From Theobroma cacao (taxonomy: Eukaryota; Streptophyta; Magnoliopsida; Malvales; Malvaceae): a stretch of 64,000 nt of DNA. The notes beneath the pieces were generated by a model. The model saw nothing but the letters and a program-made list of their open reading frames with translations, was not told the DNA's origin and searched no databases. Of this stretch, positions 24,229 to 34,849 are shown piece by piece. The position numbers were made by a program, and so were the translations under genes. Each line of letters begins with the position of its first letter. The first letter of the stretch is position 1. Location: positions 6,458,005 through 6,522,004 of the forward strand of contig NC_030851.1 of the NCBI RefSeq assembly GCF_000208745.1. The letters are read 5' to 3'.

Positions 24229-24779
24229 CTCGAAATTCAACCTCTTTCAGTTATCTTCTGAAACTGGCACAAAATTGTGGAGGTGAACCTGAGGAAACCT
24301 CCTGCTCTAAGCAAAGGCTGGGATAGAGGATGATAACGAAAGCCGAATGAAGTTCCACCAAAAAGTCAATCTACTAGCCACTTTAACGACTTTATGACGC
24401 TGGAATTTATAAAAACTTTCATAATCGCTTAATGTGGCGAGTACTCGTCACGCGTAGTACCCACTGTTCTATGTGTGTTTGACGTCAGCGAGTACAGAAC
24501 CCAGATACGCGCTTAGGTACGCTATAGATTTCCTCGTACGGATAAAAAACATGTTGGTCGGCAAGTTGAAAGGTTTCCTAGAAACGGGGCAGATTTGCCC
24601 TAGGGTATCTTCTGGCTTTCCATTTCAATTCTTAATAGTGGAAACGTATTTCTTGTAAAATAATCCGGTAATTATATATGTTAAATATATATTCATACTA
24701 TTGGTTTTTTTTTGAAGAAGGGGATTCCAATTTGCTTTTTAAAGAGAGAAATTATGTAACTATTAATAAGTTAAATATT
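24229..24779. other. Upstream region of the HVA22 zinc-finger gene
   Basis: Leader and promoter of the minus-strand gene that starts at 24228. The 24400-24560 part is relatively GC-rich and contains TGACGTCA-like and ACGCGT sequences (gtttgacgtcagcg near 24478). A 61-codon + strand frame here has no recognisable identity and is not called. Confidence 0.4.
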
Positions 24780-26740
24780 CTATTGTCACTCTAGTAATTT
24801 TAATCTAATATAAAATAAATTTGATCAAAATACCCATCAAGTTTTTTATCGATTATTTTATTTAATTTAATCTCAATACTCAAAATTCAAATAATTTAGT
24901 CTCTTAATTTTAAAAATTATTTTAATTTAATCATTCTCACTAACGACATCTAATTTTATCGTCAAAAAAATGTCATCAACGTTAACATCAATACTGACAT
25001 AGCATATTTTGATGATGTGGCACCTACACGATGACATGACATGTCACATAGCGTCAATTTGATGACGTGACAGTGTCACATGATCTTAATATGTTAGTGC
25101 CACGTGGAAATAAAAAATTTCAAAAATATTTTTTGTACCACATTACAAGAATTAAATTAAACAAAAATATATAATACATGGATTAAATTGAACAAAATTG
25201 AGATGTTGATGGACTAAATTGAAAAAATATTTAAAAAATATAAATTTTTAAGTAGATGATAAATATACTTATTAATATGCCAAATTTATAAGTGCAAAAG
25301 ATTTATGGTATTAAAAACTATATATAAATATTTGATTATTTGATTCTAAAATATGTACATTAATTTATTTTCTCTGCAAAAGTTAAGTTTGAATTCTCTT
25401 GTTATTAAAAAAATTTTGAAAAAATTCATACATAAAATTAAATTTAAATAAATAACTTGTATTATGTTAGAATAAAATAATATAAAAATAGTAAATAAAT
25501 TTTTCTTTTTATTTATAATAGTATAAAAATTTAAAATTTATTTGATTTAGTTTTTAACTTAAGCTGAACTCAAATAAGCAAAATAAGTTGATTTAGTTAC
25601 AACTTTCACAATTTACAATCATCCATTCATTTTAAATTATTTAGCCCTTATCCAATTTATCTTTTATTTAAATTTACTTAAATTTTTTTATAAAATAATT
25701 TTATTTAAATTCAAATACCACAATCAAATTCTGTCAAATTTAAATTTACATTATTAATTTGGATATACAAAAAATTTGTGAATACAAAATAAAATTGTAT
25801 AAGTATTTATAATTATATTTAACTCTATCAACCATAAATGCTGTCTTTAATCCAAAAAATTTCAACTTAAAGAATATAACGTGAAATATTAAACAAAATA
25901 AAAATATAAAAAATAAATAAATAATTGAAGGGGTAGAGTAACTCAGGTTCTATGGTTATAATAAGAGGTTTGTCATACTCAAATTAAACAAGTCAAAATG
26001 AAAAATTATTTTTATAATCATCACTAACTTCGTATCTCCTTTCTTCTTTTAATATAATATAAATTATTTATCTAAATTTGATTATAGGTATAAAAAATTT
26101 TTAATTTTTTTTATAGAAAGAGAATTCAAACTTAATTTTTACGAAGAAAATAAATTAATGTACATATTTTATAATCAAATAATTACGTATGAAAATATTT
26201 ATCTATATTTTTTAACACCATAAATCTTTTACACTTAAATATTTAACTTATTAATAAATATATCCACTATCTACTTAAAAATTTATATTTTTAAATTTTT
26301 TTTCAATTTAATCCTTCAACATCTCAATTTTATTCAATTTAATCCTTATATTATATATTTTTGTTCAATTTAATCCCATAATGTGACATAAATTTTTTTA
26401 GAAATTTTTTTATCTGTCACATGGCACTAACATGTTACCATGTCAATGCCATGTCAGCATTGTCACGTCATCATATTAGTACCACATGATACTACCATAT
26501 CATCAAGTTGGTGTCACGTAGTATGCCACGTCATCGTGTGACTGTTGACATCATCTTTTTAATGGCCAAATTAAATGTCATTAGTGAAAAAGATTAAATT
26601 GAAGTAATTTTTAAAATTAAAAAATTAAATTATTTTTATTTTAAGTATTGGGATTAAATTAAATAAAATGCATGAGTATAGAGACTTGACGAGTATTTTG
26701 ATAAAATAAATTTAGCATAGTAATATAGTAGCGTGAGATT
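24780..26740. mobile_element. Large inverted-repeat (foldback) element
   Basis: Arms of about 660 bases, 24780-25440 and 26070-26740, are inverted copies around an AT-rich centre. Matching pairs read by eye include atcaaaatac.c.tcaag (24829 region; reverse complement near 26695), ttcaatttaatc.. / gattaaattga blocks, the TGACG- and GTGGCAC-rich block at 24960-25120 versus 26420-26560, and aagtttgaattctct (25387 region) versus agagaattcaaactt (26120 region). No transposase frame is visible, so it is non-autonomous. Ends and target-site duplication could not be fixed. It starts ~550 bases upstream of the HVA22 gene and ends within ~10 bases of the UGT stop codon. Confidence 0.75.
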
Positions 26741-26746
26741 ACAGCA

Positions 26747-28144
26747 TTAAGAATTTAAAATTGTTTCAACTAAAGTTTTGAAGTCTTGCGAAGCACTTCC
26801 ACTGGGTCCTGCGGCTTTCAGGACAAGCTCTCTAAGTCTTCTAATCCTTTCTCTCATTTTCCTCCCTTGTTCATGTCCCAAAATGATCTCTAAGCTCTTG
26901 AGTACTCCACTCTTTGTGAAGACAAGCCCCTCAACTCTGACACCAATTCCCCATACTTCCTCGACCATACGTCCGTTCATCCAATGATCCCCAAACATTG
27001 GTCTGCAGATCATTGGCACTTGATTTGCAACGCTTTCAAACACAGAATTTGCTCCACAATGTGTCACAAACACGCCTGTTGAAGCATGTCCTAAGACCTG
27101 AGTTTGGGGTGCCCACGAAACGATTTTCCCATACATGCTTGTCCTTTGAAGAAATCCAGTCGGTAAACGGTGCTTACAATTGTCGTTAAGAGACCAAAGA
27201 AATGGAATGTGACTTTCTTCAAGTGCCTCTGCCAATGCTACTAACTCATCACCTGGTGGGGTAGCCACAGTTCCAAAGCCAATATACACGACAGACTTGG
27301 ATTTTTGCTTGTCTAACCATGATAAACACTCTGTCGAATCTGAATCTGATGGAGGTAATGGTGGCGGCGGTAGTTCTTGCGTTAGGAAACCAACGTTGAG
27401 CAAATTTGGGAACATGGACTTGAGATCATCTAGGAGTGGGGCAATATAAAGTTCTTGGCAAAAATTCATGACAATAGCAGTAGCTTGAGGCAAAACATAT
27501 CCAATTCTACTCAGCATGTAAGAAAATAACGTTTCTTTCGAATCTCTAGGCAATATTTCATCAGATAAATCTGTAACGTACATTGCAGATAACCCTGGAA
27601 TAACATCCAGATTTTGGTGTTGGAAATTTGCGCCATTCACTTCACCGCCATCTTGATTGTAAAGCCTGCGAATGAGATCAGTGTATACATGGGCTGACAG
27701 ATTGTATGGGACCGCAACACAAAGAGGGATCCAAGAAGCTTGCATACCCTTAGCCATATCCGCAGCAAACGTCAAGAAGACATCCGTGACTAAGCAACTA
27801 ACTTTCCTACCAGTTTCCAACACTGCAACATCTAAGCCCTTTATAAAGTTTCCAGGAGTTGCCTTAAGGAAGAGCTCCAATCTCTTCGCTGGGTTTCCAC
27901 GTAAAACATGATTAATAGGTACACCGTCCTCCACATTATAGGTTCTCATATTTTCAGGGACATCAAGCTTAAAAGCTGAAAACATAGAGTCATTAGATTT
28001 TGCTGTACTTAGAAAAGAAAACTGCACATTTGGCGCTGCACGAGCCAACCTGCGCGTTAGGCTTAGGATGGTTAGATCGTGACTGCCAAATGGGAATGCC
28101 AAGACGGCAACATGTTGCTCTTTTAAGCTTTGGGTTGGTGGCAT
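26747..28144 (-). CDS. Flavonoid 3-O-glycosyltransferase-type UGT (GT1 family)
   Basis: Intronless, 465 aa, a normal GT1 length. It transfers a sugar from a UDP-sugar to a small acceptor in the cytosol. The N-terminus HVAVLAFPFGSH places the catalytic His at H22, and LVTDVFL gives the partner Asp D121. The 44-residue PSPG donor-binding box runs from W344 to H387. The last box position is His (FGDH), where glucosyltransferases usually have Gln; His there is linked to UDP-galactose preference. The normally invariant Trp of HCGWNS is Ala (A365). The start FPFG.H, the motif ICRP.FGD and the segment NGRMVEEVWGIGV point to the anthocyanidin/flavonol 3-O-glycosyltransferase group (UGT78-like); I assign galactosyltransferase activity only tentatively. 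The coding end abuts the foldback element, so its 3' UTR probably lies inside one arm. Confidence 0.9.
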   Translation of the reverse strand: MPPTQSLKEQHVAVLAFPFGSHDLTILSLTRRLARAAPNVQFSFLSTAKSNDSMFSAFKLDVPENMRTYNVEDGVPINHVLRGNPAKRLELFLKATPGNFIKGLDVAVLETGRKVSCLVTDVFLTFAADMAKGMQASWIPLCVAVPYNLSAHVYTDLIRRLYNQDGGEVNGANFQHQNLDVIPGLSAMYVTDLSDEILPRDSKETLFSYMLSRIGYVLPQATAIVMNFCQELYIAPLLDDLKSMFPNLLNVGFLTQELPPPPLPPSDSDSTECLSWLDKQKSKSVVYIGFGTVATPPGDELVALAEALEESHIPFLWSLNDNCKHRLPTGFLQRTSMYGKIVSWAPQTQVLGHASTGVFVTHCGANSVFESVANQVPMICRPMFGDHWMNGRMVEEVWGIGVRVEGLVFTKSGVLKSLEIILGHEQGRKMRERIRRLRELVLKAAGPSGSASQDFKTLVETILNS

Positions 28145-28662
28145 CTAGGAATTGGATGACCACTTTTATTGCTGGAGGAGATCAGCTAGGCAGGAGGTAA
28201 ACGTTATGTATAACTAAGAATTGCTTGGTGATTGAATTGCAAAAATCTCAGAAAAATGATGAGGAAATGGCTTGTTTCTTTCATTTATACTCGTCCCTTT
28301 TCACTCTTTGGGGTCAATTTATTGAAACGGAGGATTTCAATGTCAATTACAGTTCATTCAAGGTCTGTGAGAGCGTTTACGAATAAATTAAATGAAGAAT
28401 TAACGGTGGTTTTAATGAGTGCCAATTTCTTTTCTTGTGATTCAGGAAGAGTGGGCCACATGGGCCCCATGTTTTGGCCCAATATCATAACCCAAGATCA
28501 AGCTTAAAATAAAATTCGCTTGGGCGGCGGCGACGTCGTTTCAAAACCACGGATCACGAGATCGGGCGAATTCTCATCTCTGTTGTAACTTGTAACTTCC
28601 CTTCCAGCTTCGAGCCAGTTCTGTCTGCAAACTGAAAAGAAATCAATCCTCGAGAAAGAAAA
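28145..28662. promoter_or_regulatory. Bidirectional promoter interval between the UGT and PIG-U
   Basis: 518 bases separate two divergent start codons. On the minus strand a TATA-like gtataaatga (28281-28290) sits ~140 bases upstream of the UGT start. Nearer to PIG-U there are three TGGGCC/GGCCCA (site II-like) motifs within 28450-28483, two in a near-palindrome acatgggccccatgt (about 28457-28471), plus a GACGTC core near 28530. This suggests a TATA promoter for the UGT and a site II-type housekeeping promoter for PIG-U. Confidence 0.5.
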
Positions 28663-31600
28663 ATGCAGAAAATGGGGAAGCAGAAGAATAAAACGGCATC
28701 GTTTTCATTTTGGAATTGGGTGATAGCATCTATCATCTTCAGACTGATTCTAATTTACTTCCCCAAAAACCTGAACCTAGCTTCTCGCCCCGAAGTCTCC
28801 ACTCCTCTAACCAGCTTCCGTCGCCGTACTCTCCCTTTCCCTCTCCATCTAATCTATTTGCCTCTTCCTTCATTTTTTTTTAACTTAAATTTTTTTTGGT
28901 AATTTTTTGGGTGCAGTCGCTGAAGGTTACTGGCTAAAGCAGTTATCCATGTCCCCTTACGCAGGTTTTTCCTTCTGTTTTTTTTTTTCCCTTTGCCCGA
29001 CATTTTTGAATTTTTTTTCATATTAATTCGGCAAAAAAAAGAAATGTATTTGATTTTTCTGGTTTTTGGTTATTCAGGATCTATGTACCACGGTTCCCCT
29101 TTGTTATTGTCACTTCTCGGACCGCTTACCGTTAAGAGGTGCCACGTCAGCTTATTATTAACTTTTAAACATAATGATTAGGCTGTAATTTGTAATGATT
29201 TTTTCCTGATTAATTTACAGACTTTAATGACTTAGTAATTTGTATTTTTTATTTTTGGGCTGGTACAGAATTGAAGGACAGCCTAATCATCTCTTGTACA
29301 GGTAGGATCTTTTTCTTATATATATGAATACGTTTTAGCGATAATTTTAATGTGTTTGAAGATCTATTTAAGGCACAATATGTTGATCTTTTTTTTTTTG
29401 TGGATTTTTCTGTTTCTTCGAGTATGGCTAATTTTTTTTATATAAAAATGAGTATTTGTTTGCTCATGTAGTTAATATTAACACATTTTTGGATACAGTT
29501 TGGTTTCTGTGATTGCAGATGTTGTTAGTGCAATTCTTATTCGTGCTACTGGAAAGAATCTTCGGCTTGCTTATCTTCGTAGTTTGGAATCATTAGACAT
29601 TGTTAAACAAACCAAAGCTTCAGGTGAATTCTTTAGTAAGCATTTCTATTTTATAATTTTTTGTTTAGGGAAAAAAACGCACACTCAAGTATGCATTCTT
29701 CTTGTAAGTGTAGTCAAATGCATGTCGTATTCCTTTCTTTCCCTGTCGATGAACTTAATTATTGATTGTAACCAGAGATCCTTTCTCCCGGAGATGCTGC
29801 TGCTCTTATCTACTTATGGAATCCTTTCACGATAGTTGCATGTGTGGGCTTGTCAACATCGCCAATTGAAAATATGGCTGTCATATTGTGCCTTTATGGA
29901 GCATGTTCACGTAAGAGATTGTTAAAAGCTGCAAGCTGCAATATCCCTTTCTGATATTAGATTCTTGCTTGTGTGTGTGTCTATTCTTTGAACACTATTA
30001 TACTTCTTCTGATTCTTGGTGAAAATTTTCAATTTGTTATGGAGAAATGCATTCCTCTCTCAGAATCTCATGAATGCTTATAAACCAATGAATTCTGTAT
30101 CACGCTTCTAATGCCTGAAACCTTTTAACTCTGTTCCTGATAATTATTTGTCAATGTTTTTGTCTCATATTCTGCAACAACATTTATGCACATTTCATTA
30201 AATTATGCTACTTATTGACGATGGGGCTTCAATTTAGAGTTAAAAAGGGCGTGGATATCAAGTATCTACATAGATGTGGAGTGTCAGATACAAGTATCCT
30301 TGAAATTTTAGCGTAAGGGATAGATACTCACACATCATGCAACTTCCAATTTTTTATGATAACCTGACTTTAACGAACAAGAGTTTCAAATACTCAGAGT
30401 TTTTTAGTGTAACTATTGAAGTAAATTAAGGTACCTAAGGCTTCCACCCAGGTCCCTAAAAATGCTCAAATTTGGCAGGGTTGACAGATATCTCATTTGT
30501 AATATGTTACTTGAGAGGCAGAGAACAGGATTTTTATTCTCTTATATCCGAAACCTGAGCAATATTTTGTTTTTAGAACTAAGGGGTGTTTTGGATATAT
30601 TCCTAGCCTGTAGCTATTTGTTGAAAAAGTTTTTACACGTGCTGATACTAAATTTTACTTTTTTTATAGTTTCTACACAATTTGAAGAGTGTATAAATGG
30701 AAATTATACAGATTTGTTGTTATATACTATAACGTTTGGGTCATAATTTGATGAATTTTTTCTTAGAGTTGTTATCTGGGATTAGCAACAATCAACATGT
30801 ATATTGATTAGTGTATATTTGGCACCATTCTTGCATATATAAGCATTTGCTATTGAATGATGATCTTTCTGTGGATTGTAGGACTAGTTCCCTTGGCCGC
30901 TTTTGGATGGGTCATCGCAACTCATTTGTCTCTTTACCCTGCTATTCTGATTATTCCGGTACACCTTTCTCTTGTGTTATCTTTTTGTTTCCATAGAGCA
31001 AGTGCTTATAATGCTCGCGAGATAATTTTCAAATTTCTTTGTTCAGTTTTCTCAACATAAGTCAATCTCCAAGAAGTATAATCATTGTTCAGTTTTCTCA
31101 CAGGTGATCTTTTTATTAGGATGCGGTCCAGATGCCCCTCCTAGGAAATTGTTTTTGCAAAAGAATGATAAAGAGGAAGTGTTGAACAAGTCAAAGCTCC
31201 CTCTTGGCTTCTCATGGAGGCCAATCACTCATTTTGCATTTTGGGCTCTTCTGTGGTCAGCCTATGTGTTGGTTCTGTGTGGCATTTCTTTGAAACAGTT
31301 TGGTGGCCTATGGGAAATGTTTAAAAGGTAGCAATTGAATGCCATATCATTCTGCAGTTTTTTGCTTCTTTCCATTTTATCTGCATTGTGCTAGTGTAAT
31401 ACTTTGGGGAGGAACCCACAGATGTTTTTGCTTGAGTTGTATTTTTTTTTCTTTTTTTCAATATGTAAAATCTCTCAGGAATAGTTGACTCTTCATTTGC
31501 TAGGCCTAGTTCTGGTGGTTTACTTTGTATGAAATAGGGGGTGCAGCATACTATGAATTCTGGTAATAAGCTTTTAATACCAAATTAAGAAGTCTTGTTG

Positions 31601-34024
31601 AGGTTGATGATTTTATCTTTAATGATTTTCCTGAATTTAAGAGCAGGTATTGTTGTTGTTTAATTAAGTCATCGAGCATTATATTGCTTTTGAGAAAGTC
31701 CATACTTTACTTTGTCTTGTAAGATTGTTATATCAAAGATTTTGACTGTTCATTCTGTGTGGCTGGTTTTGTAGTACATATGGGTTCATCCTCACTGTGG
31801 AAGATTTGTCTCCTAATATAGGCGTTTTATGGTGAGTTTAAAATTATCTTTATTTCATGTGTGAAGCAGCTTAAGTTGATTATCACTCAAAAGTCTCATG
31901 TTACTAAAATGTTGACGCAGGTACTTCTTTGCTGAAGTTTTTGACTTCTTCAGGAACTTCTTTTTAATAGTTTTCCATGTGAATATTCTATTTATGATAA
32001 TGCCATTAGCCATACGGCTTAACCACCGGCCCTGCTTCCTGGCTTTTGTATACATTGCCATATTTTCCATGCTGAAGTCTTACCCATCAGTAAGTTCTCA
32101 CTATTTCATTTTTGCTGTTCTATTGTTACCTTTTTCTTTTTAGGAAGATTTCTGAAAAGTTGTGCAACACCCTTAGCTTGTGATTTTAGGTAAGTCTTAT
32201 CTATGTATGTGATATGAGCTAGATAATCACATACATGCAGAGTACCATAATCTACTTGGCACAATTAATTAGGTCCTCAAAATAGGGTAGATGATGACAA
32301 TCTCACAAAAATTTTTTTTTTTGCTAGATAATTGTAATGCACCTGGTTTAATGATGATGTTTACTGTATTAGATAACAGCCCTGGATAAAATCCCCACAT
32401 GAAGTGGTGTATGTAACTTGTGCCAAGCTGATTGTGAATATTGGATATGAGAACATTGACTGCCTGTGCCTCTCTCCTTGAGCACTAAGATTCTCTGAAT
32501 ATCCCATAGTGTCTTTTAATGATGCTTAATGAATTATTTATCCAGTTGCCCAACTGGGTTCTATATAGGAGTCCATTGTGTTTTCCTGCCTATGCTTTCT
32601 TTTCTCATTGTGTGCTTACATTAGTGATATCATGAGTTTATTGTCATTATCTTCTGGTTTGAATACATTATTATGCACTAGCTTCAATGAACATATGTTG
32701 ATGTAAGTTCTAAATTTTGCACGTCTTGGTGCGCATTGCTTCTCATAGGCATGTAACTAACTGTGGCTAGATCATGGCTCTTACGCTATCATTATTTTTG
32801 TTTCTGGACCCTTTTTTTCTATACTTGAGAAATTGTTAATCTGTCTTGCTGTTGCAGAGGTTTTTCTGGACTTATTTTAAATTAATCTGATTGGTTATTC
32901 CCCTCACCATTTGTTGCTTAATTTTGTTTAGGTTGGAGATTCAGCACTGTACTTGGGTTTATTGGGTTGGTTTGTCAACGAATTAGCAGGCAAGTTAATA
33001 GGTTTTCTTTTGATACTGAATGGAATTTATCATGGTTTCATATTTTAAGCCGCATCTCTTCCATGCAGATATACAATTCTCTTTCTTCCTCTTCTGTGGA
33101 TATGTTGGAGTTTCTCTTCTTAGCCCTGTCATGCACACCCTATGGATATGGAGGGTATGCCTCTTGCTTTTTCATGGCCAAATGAGTAGAAGTACATAGT
33201 TCTTTAGTTCTGTGATTGACTGGCTGAAATTTACAGGGCACTGGCAATGCAAACTTCTACTTTGCAACTGCTATGGTTTATGCTTGCTTGCAGGTGAGTT
33301 ATATCTTTTTTCTGATTCTTGGTTTTTTCATTTATAATTTGATATCAGGTTTGTCCGAAATGAAATTCAAGGAGGCAAATTAGCTTCTTGCCATTTGTGG
33401 TTGATATTGCGAATGTAATTCAAAGTAGCATAGAGTAGTAACAACAGAAAATAATACTATGAAAAGAGACTCGTCTTTTCTCTGGTTCCTGCCCAAATTT
33501 TCGTAGTTCGGTCTTTTTTTTTAAAAGGAATGTATGGTCATTTTTATTTTTCAACTAAATGTCTTTCATGGACTGCTTCAACTTATTCCATGTTTGAATT
33601 CCTCCTCACCTTGACATGAGTTTAGGGTTTAGATTTTATTCTATTTCAATTGTATATGATTAACTGATCATGGATTAATCTGTAGCCAAAGCAGTCGATG
33701 TTGGGAAAACAGCATAAATTGATATATTTCCTCGTTAATTAAAATCTGCTCAATCTAAATGGAAATTTGTGCTTGAAGTTATGGATTTGAGGAGCTTTCA
33801 ATCTATTTAACAGAATATTCTTGTTTCAACTTATCATTTTGAATATATGAAGACTTGCTTAGTCAAAAGAAAATTGAACCTAATCTGATGATTGAATTTT
33901 TTCCCCCCACACTGGCCTTCTTTTGCAGATTATCTTGGTTGTCGAGGGTGTAAGTGCCATGCTAAACCATGACAGAAAGTTGAGAAACCTAACCACCAGC
34001 AAGCCCCAAGATGCCAAATCTTAG
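28663..34024 (+). CDS. PIGU: GPI transamidase subunit PIG-U
   Basis: Predicted 462 aa, a multispan ER membrane protein of the GPI transamidase complex, which attaches GPI anchors to proteins. Exons: 28663-28825, 28917-28964, 29078-29138, 29269-29301, 29499-29623, 29776-29910, 30882-30958, 31104-31327, 31775-31831, 31921-32089, 32932-32989, 33069-33154, 33237-33293, 33929-34024. Family landmarks: GSMYHGSPLLLSLLGPLT, IYLWNPFTI, the WYFFAEVFDFFRNFF block and GTGNANFYFATAM near the C-terminus. Many hydrophobic segments are visible throughout. Intron 11 appears to start with GC (cag/gcaagt at 32989/32990), the best fit to the GC-AG donor consensus and the only join that keeps the family sequence. 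A second in-frame ATG lies at codon 4 (MQKMGKQ). The tail is polar and ends in ...KPQDAKS. Confidence 0.93.
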
Positions 34025-34849
34025 AGTTGTTTTAACCGTGCCACACATATTTCTGGTTCCTTAGCTTCTCTTGACATTATGGAGATCCTCAGCCGCGGAC
34101 TGGTGCCATATCTTTGCCTGTCAGCATTTTTGTATCAAAATCATGCTTACCTCCAGTTGCAATGTCTTTTTTCCCAGCAATTGAGAGGTTACCACATGCA
34201 TTGAGCTACATGATCTGTTGTTCCCAATTGCTTTTAATGCAACACCGAGGAGAATTGCTGCGATTACTTCACGGTTTATCAGGCTGTATACGAAATTGAA
34301 ATTTGTTATATATATATATATATATATATATATTTAATTTTAACATGGAACCGTGTTCATCTTATCTTTTTATTCTTTATTAAAGTTTTTGTAGCTGCAT
34401 TTTGATTTCTAATGTTGAAGAACCCAAAACTTTATGATAGTCATCATAAATTTGTTATAAATGCATGTTTGTTTGGTTGCATCAGTTAGACCAATGGTAG
34501 TTCCCTGCTGTCAGTATCATTTTTTATACCTAAGCATTGAATTTCCATCACCATTGAAGTATCGAAATCTTTCCAATTGTTCTTACCTTCAATTTTCCTA
34601 GTAGAAATAGGCGCATTTCAATTTTCAACTATAAGGCCGTATAGAAAGACTCGTACGAAGTTTGGTTTTTTGATTTGACGTGGCAAAAGTTGTAACTGCA
34701 ATTAACGAACTCCACCAACCGTCAAAACTAAAAGCGCGAAGTAACTCACACTCTGTCTTTCTAAACCCTTTCCCTCCTCTGCTCTGCTAATCAACCAAGT
34801 CCCAAGAAAACACATCTTCTTCACAAAAGTTTCAACTTTTCTCAAGAAA
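34025..34849. other. PIG-U 3' flank and promoter of GT47 copy 1
   Basis: The first part is the PIG-U 3' UTR, followed by a TA microsatellite. From about 34678 onward the sequence is shared with the 59021 region (gene duplication). No gene in between. Confidence 0.5.
34308..34334. repeat. TA microsatellite
   Basis: An uninterrupted (TA)n run of about 13 units in the intergenic region after PIG-U. Confidence 0.85.

Noticed and set aside
24473..24658. 61-codon + strand frame
   Set aside because: No homology and it overlaps the promoter of the HVA22 gene.
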